Below are positions 11,130 through 23,099 of a stretch of DNA of 64,000 nucleotides, one piece after another. Position 1 is the first letter of the stretch; each line of letters begins with the position of its first letter. Origin of the DNA: Phanerochaete sordida. Its lineage: Eukaryota > Basidiomycota > Agaricomycetes > Polyporales > Phanerochaetaceae. The DNA is taken from the NCBI GenBank assembly GCA_019973155.2, contig BPQB01000069.1, positions 1 to 64,000 of the forward strand, given 5' to 3'. A model generated the notes under the pieces. It saw nothing but the letters and a program-made list of their open reading frames with translations. It did no database searches and was not told the origin of the DNA. Both the position numbers and the translations under genes were made by a program.

Positions 11130-14100
11130 GGGAAAGACCACGAGTGTACGAGATTGGGGACAAGTCAGAAGACGAAGACGCGGAGGAGAGGGAGAAAGAA
11201 GTAGAGGCCCCGTAGAGCTTGGAGAGCGACAAGGAGCTGGAGGGCAGCGAAACGTCTGTTGCACGACGCGAATGCAAAGACCGACAAGGATATCGTTCCC
11301 TCGCAGTTCCAACGACAGCGTCAGGGTGCAGCGGCAAGTCGCTGAAGTTCACCCTGACCCTGTCACAGCGGCGGACAAGGCTGCTGTGGTCCTTACCGTC
11401 CTCGTCTCCAAGTTCAACTTACGGGACTGCGAGAACTAGCTGATGAAGCTTTCGACTATCAGAGCTTGCGCGTTATCACAAGTTCCTCAATAACCGCGAC
11501 GTCATTGTCTGGTCCACGAAGCTGGTTCGCAGTGATGCCGAAGAGCGGTTCAACGTCGAGGTCGTGATGTGCGAGAAGGGTCCGGAGTGAACCCTTCGCG
11601 GGCTTGCCGGCGACCGCAAAGCGACAGCGAAAGCGGAGGACGCCATGGATGCTGACGAGAAGCTCAAAGTCCAAGTCCCGAAGACTGCGACGCTCGTCCT
11701 TGGTTCCACAGTTCAGCCGAAGAGGATTATAGACCTGGAGGCGATGACCTTTTCCCTGATGTCGAACAAGAAGCGCAAGCTCCCGAAGGGATCGTTTAAC
11801 CGTGCTCGCAAGGTTTACGAGGACATTCACGTACCCGCTCCCAAGGAGCTTACCGTCAACGCAATCCAGTATGTCCCTATCACGGAACTCCCTCCTTGGG
11901 CACAGGAAGGCTTCAAGGGGATCAAGACCCTCAACCGCGTTCAGAACAAGTTGTTCCCCATCGCGTTTGGTACGGATGAGCCCGTCTTGCTCTGTGCACC
12001 CACCGGTGCCGGAGAGGTGCGTCTACTCGAACGGTGGGGTATGTGTAACACATGCTGATGATTGCACTACAGACGAACGTCGGCATGCTCATTATCCCGA
12101 ACGAGCTGGCGAAGTACCACGACGAGGAGATGGGCCAGTTCGACTTGGACGCAGGATGGCACAGAGAAGGTCTCGAAACGCCGCGCGGCAGAGACGACGG
12201 GCTACGGGTACACCGACAGCATCGAGGCGATGCAGGACGTGGAAGAGTTGACGTACCGACCTCGTTCTGCGGAGACGCACGAAGTGTACGAGCTCATTCT
12301 CTCCTCAGTTCATCAGGCACTCGGTGACCAAGCACAAGATGTAGTCCGCTCGGCCTTCGACGCAGTGCTTGAGGGCTTGAAAAACGAGAACCTGACGGAC
12401 TTCGCAGTGGCTCGGATACACCTACCTTTACGTCTGCATGTTCAGGGAGTCCGTCTTGTACAACGTGGGTGCCGATTACAATGAGGACGGTCCCGCTTTG
12501 GTCCGGAAGGTCGCGGACACTGCACATCGTATCGGCGATGCTGGAGAAGTGCCACCTTATCAAGTACGAGCGCATCTCGGGTCGCTTCCAGAGCATCAAG
12601 CTCGGCCGCATCGCGTCGTATCGTACTACCACGTCACATATAACTCGATAGTTATCTACAACCAGCACCTCCGGCCGATCATGTCGATGATAGAGGCTTC
12701 CGCGTCTGAACCCTGTCAACCGAGTTCAAGTCTATCCCCGTCCGGCAAGACGTGAGTGTTCTTGACGTCTCCTATACAGGCCTCTCTGACGTGCCACTCT
12801 GACATTACTTGTGTGAGACAGTCGAGCTTGGTAAGCTGCGGGAACACGTCCACATCCCGGTGAAGGAGAGGATGGAACAGCCGGCTGCGAAGATTAACGT
12901 CCTTCTCCGAGCCTACGTTTGCCAGTTCGAGCTATGGCTTCGCCCTCGTCGCGAACATGGTGTACATCCAACAGTCCGCGAGGCGTATCATTTGTGCCAT
13001 CTTTGAGATCTGCTTGAAGCGTGGAGAAGCGGTGCCTGTAAAAGCAGCTCTCGACCTGTCTAGGATAATCGAGAGAAGAATGTAGGTCCCTTACTCATGA
13101 GGCTGAACAAGAACCGTTACTCATTCGTCGCGTAGGTGGGGTGACGCTTTTACGCTAGTTCAAGGGTGTGTCAAGGGACATCGTTCGTAAAGCGGGGAGA
13201 GAGCAGTTCGTGTCGCTCATTCTCGCGCGAGGTAGGAAGCTGACGTGGCTTCTTCTGTAGCCCCGGTACCGTTACTTCGATCCCAATCCGCCGGACATTG
13301 GCGAACTCGTTGGCATTCAAAACGCCGGCGAGCTCGTCCATCGCCTGGTCCATGGCTTCCCGAAGCTTCGGCTTCAAACCCAGGCCCAGCCCATCACTCG
13401 CTCGCTTCTGCGCATCGACCTCACTATCATTCCCGACTTTCGCTGGGACGTGAAGATTCGCCGTGGCATGGAGTCGTTCTGGACTTCGTTGAGGATGTGG
13501 ATGGCAAGATCAGCCTCTTCCACGGCGAGTTCATACTTCGTCAACGATGCGCTGAGTATGAACATAACGTGACGCTTATCGTCCCAGTCTTCGAGCCCGC
13601 CCCGCCGAAATACTACACCTTAGTCGTTGGTTGCACGCCGAGACCCGCCTTCCAATCTCCAAGCACCTCATCCATCTCATCCATCCTGAGAAGCTCCCTG
13701 CTCCGACTCCTTTGCTCGACCTCCAGCCTCTCCCTCTTCTTACCTTCTATATTAAAGAGTTCGAGAGTGTCTACTTCTCCACCCTTGTGACCTCGTCAGC
13801 GCGAGGATGGCCAGACAATCGGCCTTCTCTTTGCCGACGAGGTCCAGCAGGTCTGCGGCGAAGTCGGCCCGAACTACGAGGTCGTACTTTCTCGCACTCG
13901 CTACGTATCTGCCCAGAACGACATCAAGACACGCGTCGTTGCTTGCGGCTTGTCGCTTGCCAAGTGACCTTCGGGAATGGCTCGGTACGCCGTCCCACGC
14001 TAACTTCAACTTCCCACCGAGGTAAGTTGTATCCTATATCTCGTCTCGTGGCAGGAACTCATTGTCGGTGTCAGTGCTGGATATGGACTTCCACCTGCAA

Positions 14101-14665
14101 AGCTTCAACCCCGCCCCCGCCTCCCTCTTCACGACTGATGCCCTATGTCGAAACTGCCATATTTCGCCATTGTCGAGCATTTGCCCACGAAGCCCGTCGC
14201 CATCTACGTCCCGTCTCGTCGTCAATGTCATCTCAATGCTGACAATATGACCACTCACTGCGGGCTGACGACGATGCCAAGCGGTTTTCCGACATCGCGG
14301 AGGAGGACCTGGAGCCTCACCTTGACCATCTCTCCAATCAAGGCGTCGTCCAGACGCTGAAGCCCGGCTTTGGCTACTACCACGAAGCGTTGAGCAAGCA
14401 GGACAAGCGTGTCGTCCAACGGCTATCCGAGCCAGGCGCAGCCGCTGCCTGTTCATGTGCCAGCAGACGCGAAAGTAATTCTACCAGAAATTCATTAGCG
14501 AGGGCCTCCCCATCGGATCTCACCTCCCGATTTCTATGCTCCACCGCTACTTGGCCGAGATCGTGGTGAAGACGCTCGAAGAAAACGAGCAGGACGCGAT
14601 AGACATCTTGACCTGGACCTGCTTCTACCGCCGAATGACAGAGAACTCGAACCACTATAATCTGC
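11130..14665 (+). pseudogene. Scrambled BRR2-like spliceosomal RNA helicase pseudogene
   Basis: Fragments of BRR2, the Ski2-like U5 snRNP helicase that unwinds U4/U6, run along the plus strand in shifting frames. In order: an acidic N-terminal region and a V-Q-R-Q-V-A-E-V block (to 11440); a C-T-K-like segment, then P-K-T-A-T-L, H-V-P-A-P-K and the first Walker A (11470-12130); an earlier N-terminal segment containing Y-R-P-R-S-A-E-T (12158-12410), out of order; ratchet/Sec63-type segments from G-Y-T-Y-L-Y-V (12428) to about 13780; remnants of the second helicase cassette (13800-14030); and Q-Q-T-R-K to N-L (14461-14660). Damage includes a TGG-to-TGA type stop at 11588-11590, a TAG at 11213-11215, many frameshifts, loss of most of both RecA cores, and Walker A lysine replaced by GAG (Glu) at 12014-12016. 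An intron at 12017-12072 is kept, so this is a DNA-level duplicate rather than a retrocopy. Confidence 0.85.
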
Positions 14666-16495
14666 AGCCGCCGCGCCGGCGTGGACGAGACGACGTGCGT
14701 GCACTGCTGGGTGACGAAGACGCGCTGGTGCATCGCACGCGCGGCACATCGACGTCGACGTAGGGGGAACAGAGGCGCCGGTATCGACGGAACCCTGGGC
14801 TCAGCGTGCACATGCATGGCGAGACCCAGCGATGTTGTCGATGTGTCGGCTTGCACAGCATCAGGCCGCGCTCTCGAGTCGTCTGTCCAGTGTAGACTGA
14901 GGTTGGGCGTACGGGATTACGAGGTGCGCGTACGCGTCGGTGGCACGCCGCACACGCGTGCGCCTCCGCAGCGCCGACGTCGACAAGACGAAGGCGTGCA
15001 CATCGAAGGCACGCGAGTTGAATCGGTACGTCTCGTCGACGCATGTGCACATCCGCAGTGCCGACGTCGACGAGGTGATTAGCGTGCACGTTGACGGACA
15101 ACGCTGCGGGCCCTTCGATGCAGAGTAAGTCGCGCCGCTGGGTCATCGACGCGCATGTGTGCAGAGACAAGGGCGAGGCCCAATGCTCGTGCGTTGCAAG
15201 ACGGCTAATAAGACTGGAGCGTTGAAGTAAGCCCCTCGAGAGCGCGAGAGAGGTCGTCGAGGCGTCAAACGGGCGCTCGTGCCGCCATCCTCTGCTTTCT
15301 CCTCACTCCGGCATTCCCTGGCCATGCTTCCCCCTTCCGTCTTCTCTGGCCGTTCCCTGGCATCTCTTGGGATCCTGTACGCCATGCCTCGTGCTATCAG
15401 GGTACGTTTGCCAGCCAATATGGTGTGTATGGCTAATCTGAAGGCGCGGGAAGCACATGAGCAAGGCGACAAGCCTGGGCTTTGGCCTAGCTAGCGAGCC
15501 CAGGGAGTTCCCTACCTTCTACAAGATCACGACGCGGTACGAAGAACGAAGGGCAGAGCTCCTGGGGCTCGTGGTGGTGCGGAAGCGGATCGCCATACCG
15601 TGAGTGAGATATTGCCTCTAGTTAAGCTACTCAAACCTTCGTCTAGCGGCGTCCTCGACGTGAGCTTCTCCTCTAACCAAGCATACAAGAACCAGCCGGA
15701 AGTTGGCGACGAAGTTTTACGACAAGTATACAACTCGCCCCAAGCCAAAAGGGCGCGCAAGTGGGCAGATCTCGCGTTCATTATGTGAGTCTGTTGTCCA
15801 CCCTTGAGCTCATCCTGACAGACGTGTGTAGCGCGACCCATCACCAGAGCAAGAGTGATCATAGGGTTCACGTGAACGTGGTCTTTATGACCTTCATGCC
15901 CGACACGCCGTGCAGGATTCAGCACGTCGAGATTCGCCTCTAGAAAGTTGCTCGGCCCTGCTAACCGTCCGACGTTCTGTCTTTCGCTCTTGTAGACGTA
16001 ATTTTGGATCTTTCTCCGGAGTATATTGGACCCTCTGTGCTTCGCTTTCATGTCTCACTTGTTGAACATTCACTTTGGAATAAACCCCCACTCCTATTAT
16101 ATGCCCGGTCGAGCTAGTTGTGTAGAAGTACAGGCGTAGTAATACCAATAACAATGCCACAAAGCGGACATCAGCCTCGTGATTGGCCGGATGCGCAGGG
16201 TGAGTCCGAGGAAACCGAGAACTCTCGCGCTAGGAAAGGCTGGGGGGCCTGCGTTCATAGAACCCCCTGATATGGCAGCTTCGATATTTTGCACTGGATC
16301 GAAATGGGTATGCACGGGTCATGTAACATAGGCAATCATTATATTCAGTTGAAAAGGGCTTATAATCAACAAAAAAATTGCAAAGGCCTTTACAAGCAGG
16401 TTGCAATACGGTTGCGATGATTATCACCCTTTGAAGGACCAAAACGCATCAAAATCTATACAACGCAATACCCGAAAGTCTGATGCACCATCAAG
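14666..16495. other. Intergenic region with possible coding relics
   Basis: From 14680 to 15130 there are diverged repeats around a GCCGACGTCGAC core (about 14972 and 15060). At 15270-15950 several GT-AG-like pairs (for example 15600-15646 and 15785-15831) join short frames, which may be a decayed multi-exon gene, but no family is recognisable. From 15950 to 16495 AT content rises and nothing is seen. Confidence 0.35.
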
Positions 16496-18813
16496 GAGCA
16501 CGAGCTCGTAGTTATCCGTGGCTGGATCAAAACCAGGCCCGACTGGGGTGTCAAAGCGTTCCGTAACATGCACACGAAGATCGGCGCGGCAGCCGAGGGC
16601 GGAGTGGGCGGCATCGCCGGTGCCAGCGCCGGCGTGTTGAGCACGAGCTCCGTCCTCGGTCCAGAGCTCGAGCGACACGGCAGGCTGTTCCCGGATAGCG
16701 CACTGGACGCCGGTAACATGGAGGAGCTGAAGAAGGACCAGGCTGTATTCTTGAAGCGGTTTAGGGTGATGCGACGCTGGCCGTTCATCAGGAAAAGCGG
16801 CAAGCGCCCGCGGATTGGCTGCGAGCGTGTCACCGCATTGCCGCAGGCTGGCGGCTAGAAAATATGTCAGCCGTAGTGCCGCCTACAGTGGAAGCCCCTT
16901 GACTTGCTCAAAATCGGAGACCCCGCCATGGCCGCCGTTATTGGCGGGCTGTAATTCATGGGCGCTAAAAAGCCGACTGAGACTGGTTGATCTGACGGCA
17001 CTGACGAGCACTGATAAAGCTTTATCAGCACTTCTCAGCACGATCGCAACTTTCCTGATGTTGTCCCGGAAGATGGTTGCAGGGGCTGGCTTCCACCAGC
17101 TTCCGCGCCCTGGCGACTCGCGTGGGGGTTCAGGGCAGGGCGAAATTGTGGCGGAGAACGAAAGAGGCGGATTTGACCAACAGCGCGACGATCAGGTTAG
17201 CTAGTCAACGCGATTATCTCGCATGTTCTTCCATGCTGAGGTCATGACAGGAGCCACACGAGGACTCGCTGTACATTCTACTCGACTACATTCTCGAGGT
17301 TGGTCATATTTCAAGCAACATCGCCCAAATCTCTGAACGACCATGCCTACCAGACATCCGATGTTGAAACTGCGATCGCAAGCGACGACGACGTTGAACA
17401 CCTCCTGGTATGTTTCTTTTTGACATGTCATCGACTGGGATACTAATGCTCAATCTTCGCATATCCAGACTGGACAATCGGTGGTCGACTTTTCGAGCTA
17501 CCTTCGGCGCTGTCAGCCCCCGGTTATGGTCGACGGAACTGGTGCGTCACAGTTTGCTCGTGGAAGGCTCTTCAGTACGTCATCTCATACTTGGATATCC
17601 AGTCGGTTCGCTATACATGAAGGAAGTGATAAATCTGGAGCGCACTCGCTCGCACACTCGTCGCTTTATCTCTCGCTCCATCCTTGCCCAATGGCCGCGG
17701 GCAACATACTATGCCGCTGGAGAGCTATTGGATATGCCTGCACGTGTATACCGCCCGGATGCGCCCGGCGATCCTGTCAAATTGAAGTGCCTTTCATTTC
17801 GTGACCCCGAATCTCGCAAATCTCCCAGTCGCTGCCTCTGCACTTCCACAGATGGTAAACTCATGGCGGCATCATTCTACAACAGCAACATTCTGGTGTG
17901 GCGTCCCGCGGACGGTATCATGGTACAACACCTCCGAAGCCCGGATGGCCCTGTGGGCACTTTGTCCTTTTGTCCGGGCACGTACACCCTACTCTACGGG
18001 TCCAAGGGCGGCGTCACGGTTGTCTGGGATGTTCGCTACGCCCACACCATTCTACGTCTCCAGAGTCGCACCACAGGGCTTATAGACACCTCAGCATACT
18101 CTTCCGATGGGGCTTTCATCGCCACCGCCTCCCAGCTCGAGCAGCATGTGGACATTTGGGATGCTGCCACTGGCGCGTGTCTACATTCGTTCACTACCGA
18201 GTGGTACGTGGGCACCCTCAGCTTCTCCGCGGACGCCCGGAAGCTATATGTCGGAATGACGAAGACGCTACTCTTCGTATACGACGTCGCCACCGGTGCT
18301 CAGCTGGGAAGACTCGAAACCAGCTTCTTCGCGACGGCCCCGCAGGACGACCGCGTAGCAACTATTATGCAGAGAAATCGACTGAAGATTTGGGACGAGG
18401 TGCCTGATTCTGACGGTTATCCACGAGTCGTCGTTACCCATCCTAAAACACTCTCAGGCTCTGTATTATTTTCCCCAGACGGCAGCGAGCTGTTGCTTTC
18501 GTGCAACGACAGGGCGTCCGCCGTGTCCTACAACTCCCGAACAGGCCAGCTTTGTCGCACATACGAAACGTTGCACGCGGTGTCTGGTGGCTCGTACTCG
18601 CCGAACGGACGTTATGTTGCGATTGATCAAGCAGGAGGAGTGGTCGAGGTGTTTGACGCGAAGTCAGCAGAACTGATTGCGAGATTTGTCGAGCTTGAGG
18701 ACAGCCAGAGATCCCAATTTCTTCCTGATAGCCATAAGCTCATCGTCCGACGCTCTACTCCAGGTCTATCCATACATGTTTTTGACATAGACGATATCAC
18801 GCGAACTCGATAG
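16496..18813 (+). pseudogene. 5'-truncated WD40-tailed agaricomycete protein, interrupted by an insertion
   Basis: This is the plus-strand paralogue of the gene at 58756-61608. It begins abruptly with a segment matching that paralogue's V-S-G-W-V-K-T region (here I-R-G-W-I-K-T). The first ~150 residues found in the paralogue are missing upstream, where an in-frame TGA precedes the first matching codon. The match then breaks after F-I-R-K (16794) and resumes at M-V-A-G-A-G (17068). Short introns follow, joining L-L-D-Y-I-L-E, a D-D-D-V-E-H-L-L segment and a V-D-F-S-S-Y-L-R-R segment. From 17632 one long exon encodes a WD40-like propeller of 370-400 residues, with repeated S-x-D-G and W-D/V-x-D endings, to a TAG at 18813. 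The WD40 exon is undamaged, so a shortened product is possible. Parent function is unknown. Confidence 0.65.
16794..17067. mobile_element. ~274 bp insertion inside the coding region, candidate small element
   Basis: The block splits a region that is contiguous in the paralogue at 58.8-61.6 kb. It lacks a GT donor at its left edge and carries in-frame stops. A 10 bp perfect inverted repeat brackets it: CATCAGGAAA at 16786-16795 and TTTCCTGATG at 17051-17060. GGAA is found at both host junctions and could be a short target duplication. An internal perfect palindrome, TGATAAAGCTTTATCA, lies at about 17011-17026. A transposon superfamily cannot be assigned. Confidence 0.4.
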
Positions 18814-19014
18814 AATATGTATATACCCAGTGATCCTAGCGACGCGCTGCCAATAGATGCTCTCATATACATTGTCATAGGCCCAGTAATGATAAAATAA
18901 CAGCTTACTGCTACAATGAGATGGCGCTTGATACCGACACGCGCCTCAGTATGTGCACGCAAATAGCTCGCGCCGTCGCTTGTACGCCTGCCACAACCTT
19001 TGGCGAGCCACGAT

Positions 19015-21374
19015 CTACCCGGACAGCGGTTCCAGTTGGACTGGAAGCCTCGGAGCCATTCCGACGGAACCAACAGTCGGATACGCAATCGGGGCGCGGT
19101 TCCAGACGATATCGGCGTTTGCCCCCTTGCAGAGGGACAGCCGGAACGAGGAGACGAGCATCGCGAGCACGACCTCTGCGCCGAATCAGTACCGGAAATA
19201 CTAGCGGAGTAGGGTACGTACTCATCTCGAGCTGCGAGAACTTGAACCCGCTGCGGGATACGTTTGTCAGTCGAGATCAGGTACGGTGTGGAGCTCGGGA
19301 GGACGTACATGCACGAGCGGCCACCTCCAGTGAACGTCATCCTGCAAGGTCATAAGCACGCGTCCGTCGCTACGATGCCGATACACCCACAAATTCGAGT
19401 ATACCCCCGGGATCTTCGCCTCCGTGACCGAACCTGGCAGCTTGCCCTCGAGCCAGCGCTCGGGATTCCACTCGCGCGCGTCCTCGCCCCAGATGTCCTT
19501 GCTACGGTTCGCAGAGTGGATCGCGATGACCACCGTCGTGCCTGCGGGGACGTGCACCGCCTGCGTCGTCGAGCCGTCGCGCAGCGGGAGCGGCGCGCTC
19601 AGCGGGAGCACGGCGTCCCTTGTGCACCTGTGGGTTTCGCCGTCAGCACGAGTCTCATGTGCGGAGAATAGGACGTACACTCTGGACACGAAAGGCACCG
19701 GTGGGAACCTGATACGGGCAGACAATTAGCAGTTGAGCTGAATCGCTTGAGCCGTGCCACTCACAGGCGCAGCGTCTCCCTGCAGATCGCATCGAGATAC
19801 GGCAGGGCGACAAGCTCGTCGTACTCGAGATCGCGCCCCCCGTTCTGCGCGCGCGCCTCGAGCACCTCGGCGCGCAGCTTCTCCTGCACGTCTACGTGCA
19901 GGCAGAGGAGGTGCAGGATGCGCGCGAGCGCGTTCGACGTCGTATCTGTGCCGGCGAAGGTGAAGGTCCTGCGTATTCTGTTAGGGTGATGATGCGGAGG
20001 CGGGACAACGAGACGTGTGTACGTAATCTGCGCGATGATCTCGTGCTCGGGCAGCCTGTCCGCTGCGTCGGCACTCATGTTCTCGCGTACTGGAGAGGGA
20101 GCACGGGTCAGATTGCGGGACGCGTCTGTCTCATTGGACCACTCACGCAAGACACTCATGAGGTCGCGCCCCTCGAGCACGCGCATCTTCGTCTCCGGGT
20201 CCTCGCTCTCGAGCGCCGCCCTCTTCGCCGCATAAATCGCGCGCGACGTCCGGTCGAGCACGTCCGTGATCGCCTTGAGGCGGCGCAGCCCCGCGTGCGG
20301 CACGCGCGCGAAGCAGCGCCCCACGAACGCCGCGAGCGCGGGGCGCCGCTCGCACGCGTCGACGAGCGGGCGGAAGAACGGGAGGAAGACGAGGAAGAGG
20401 ATTAGGCGCGCGGACACCGGGCTGGGATGAGGGGTCAGACGGAATGTGGGAGGGAGCCGCGCGGACGCACATGAAGTCCTTGATTGCGTTGGCGAAGTCG
20501 TTCGGGACGTCCTCCACGAGCGGGTCGAAGGAGTGGCCGAAGCCGCCCTGCCCGATGAGCTCCAGCGCCGCGCGGCCCATCCAGTTGAGGAGGTCGACGT
20601 CGCTGCTTGTAGATAATCTGAGCTGGTCTTCGATCCCGGCACGGAGCTGCCAGCGGGAGTCAGAGAACGTTAAATCGGTGGCGTAACGGATGAACCTACG
20701 CGATTGGTGACTTCGTAGAATATCGGGGTGAGCCTTCTCATGTGTGCCACGGAGAACACGGGGTTCAGTAGCTTGCGCTGTCGACGGTGGTGATCACCTA
20801 GAGAAGATAGTAAGCGGAGGAAGTTCGAGGCCAGCGTTTGCGATCACCTATAGTGGTGAACAGACCCAGACCAACGAAGAGTTTTCTCCCTCTGCGGAGG
20901 TGGTCAGATGAAGCAGGCCATAGTTTGCGTGGAAAGACGAACGTGATGACCGACGGCAGCTCTTCGTAGATGTCCTGGTCCTTGAGGACGATGTGATGCA
21001 GAGCGGTTGGATCGAAAACCCAGAGTGCACGTTTCTGGGAGAACATATCAGCCTGACGAAGGGCAGAGGAGCTGGCAGGACATACATGCAAAAGGCCTGT
21101 AATTTTAACCACCTGTCCGTAGTCGTCCGTGAGTTGTTCGAGGAACGGCCATCCGTCGAGCTTCTGTGCACGGTCCATACTGCCTGCGGAGGGAGATTAT
21201 TCCTAGATTCGTCTGCGGAACGGGATACGCCGGCTTACCTTTCAAAACTGAGTGCGAGGAGGGGCCGGGAATATTGTCCAGAGACGACGGAAAGTAGTGC
21301 CGAATGAGCTTCCAGATGAACCAAAGAACGACTCCCAGCGCCGCCCAAGGTGCAGCGGATCTGACCAGCGACAT
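19015..21374 (-). CDS. Cytochrome P450 monooxygenase (copy A)
   Basis: About 13 exons read leftward from the ATG at 21374 to a TAG at 19015. The N-terminal hydrophobic anchor (A-P-W-A-A-L-G-V-V-L-W-F) and the N-I-P-G-P hinge indicate an ER-bound fungal class II P450 fed by cytochrome P450 reductase. Landmarks are H-I-V-L-K-D-Q-D-I-Y-E-E, L-I-G-Q-G-G-F-G-H-S-F-D, the I-helix A-G-T-D-T-T-S-N-A (19925-19970), K-helix E-T-L-R-L (about 19770), W-N-P-E-R-W, and the heme loop T-G-G-G-R-S-C-I-G, split by an intron at about 19310. Introns are 45-65 nt. Overall style resembles basidiomycete families near CYP5150, but I cannot assign a CYP number or a substrate. The frame is undamaged. Confidence 0.85.
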
Positions 21375-22869
21375 CGTTGAGCTCAGGATGCAGATGAATG
21401 TGAAGGAAAACAAGGCGACGAGCGTGCTCTGGTCGAATGTACACTGCGACTCACATATACTGCCTGTCGCGTCAAGCCTCATCACTCATACGGAGCGCTG
21501 TGCCGGCGCTTGGGATGCGATTGCCCGCGACGTTCGCGACTGTGGTTGACATGTCGAGTCCCAGCCAATTGGAGGAAAGGACACCGTGCATTCGCCGAAG
21601 TGTTGTCGAAAGTACGGTGTCAGCCTGAGCATCCTGCACACACACGGAACAGGTCTCGAATCGTCCAGACCTTCCGAAGATATGGTTAGTGAAGCTGCGG
21701 TCACTCACATGCTGCTGCGAGCCTATCTGACATCCTAGCCAACTTGAGAGCCTGTCGCTAATACTTGATAAGTGGTGAGTTCAGCGATAGAGGCGTGGGT
21801 AGAGTACGCACCCGAGCCGTTCAAATTGAGTGACGGCGTCCTGTAACGAGGGCATGAGCGTCGAGGGCATGGCAAGGAATTTTGTCCTCGTTTATTTGAA
21901 GAAAGGGGTTGTTTAGAGCAGATGTACGTCGTAGTAATAGGCGTGATTGAAGAATGAAAGGGGTGGAAGTGGGAGGATGTTCGCAATCTCACTGGCCAAG
22001 CGTGGCAGCTCCTCAAACACAGATGACCGGACTGCGATGTATGCCAAAGTATGTCCTGGCGGAACATTTAACGATGCATAACTCGTTGATCGGGCGGTCG
22101 TCTCGAGCAGTCAGCAAGCGTCGGCGCGAGTGGGGGACATTCCAGAGTCGGGACCTCGTGCGGAAGATAGAGAGCCAGAGCCGCCGCCACGCTCACGCGA
22201 GCATGGAAGAAGAGGCTTGTATTTGATTAAGTATTAGCAAGAGTTCGATAGTACAACAGAGAGCCCCGTACCGGGTTCATGAGCAAACATGGCAGCAAAC
22301 GCAAAGGAAGTCAGGACGAAGAGCTGTATGGGCGCTCCATCAGATTAGGTAAGCGTAGTTCGAAGGGTACCATAGCCAAAATTCTAGCTGTGACAGTGGG
22401 CAGTAATCGTCAAGCATGGTATGCATGATAGCTCGCACTACGAATCATACTTATACTCTATAGTTACCCTGGGAAGTACTCGTCTTGTACTCGTCGCGGT
22501 CGTGGACAAGTCGTGGAGGGGAGAGGCTAACTAACCCTAACCCTCCTGAGACATTTCTACTTATCACGTGCATCTCTCGGCTCGGTCTCACTCCCGAGGG
22601 CCGACATTCCCACGGCCCCTACAATCTCAACGCGCCCTCCACCTCCGTATGGTACTCGTTCACAGCCACGTCGCCACATAAGTCGTGCACCGGCGAGGTG
22701 TTTTTATACGAAGCGACGCAATCAGCACGTACGGCTGGTCTGTGTAGGGGTCAGATTCTAGTTCGACCGGTAGGTCAAATTTAAAGCTGTGCCTTTTTCG
22801 TAGTCTGAGCCGATGTCTTCCTTGGTGCTGATAATTCTTGCACCGCTAGAACATCCGCTATTATCCGAA
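21375..22869. other. Upstream region of P450 copy A, likely insertion, no gene
   Basis: No gene is supported. The sequence block that lies ~220-470 bp upstream of P450 copy B is found here only beyond 22870, about 1.5 kb from the ATG of copy A. Roughly 1.25 kb therefore seems to have been inserted between them in copy A, or lost from copy B. A telomere-type CTAACCCTAACCCT lies at 22531-22544. Confidence 0.35.
22531..22544 (-). other. Telomere-type (TTAGGG)2 motif, site 1
   Basis: CTAACCCTAACCCT, two units of the standard fungal telomere repeat, preceded by an extra CTAA. Too short to be a telomere relic by itself. Such strings can act as binding sites for Myb-type telobox proteins. Confidence 0.4.
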
Positions 22870-23094
22870 TTGGGCGCGTTCCACGTCAGCGCGTCCCTGG
22901 CGCGACTGCGCAGCATATGCCGAAGTGCCCAACGCCAGAGCTGATACGGGCTAGGCTCGAGGCGACGCTGTGCTTCGCTCAGGCTGGCGATTATTGGAGT
23001 TCGTGGCGTGAAGCAGGTGGCGTTAGAAATGGCCGACGCTGAATATTTGAATTTCGATCCGTGGGAGATCAAACGCCACAAGCTGATTATGTAA
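22870..23094 (+). promoter_or_regulatory. Conserved P450-upstream block with bipartite motif, copy 1
   Basis: This 225 bp block is clearly similar to 46497-46726 upstream of P450 copies B and C. The match is strongest from GCAGGTGGCGTTAGAAA onward. It ends in the motif CCGTGGGAGATC-AAACGCCAC (23059-23079), a 7 bp spacer, and TTATGTAA (23087-23094). Confidence 0.6.
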
Positions 23095-23099
23095 GGTAT

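Noticed and set aside
22758..23081. Minus-strand 107-codon frame, with a similar one at 46331-46818
   Set aside because: Similarity between the two frames comes from the conserved P450-upstream DNA block. The bipartite motif within it varies at spacer bases rather than at third codon positions.
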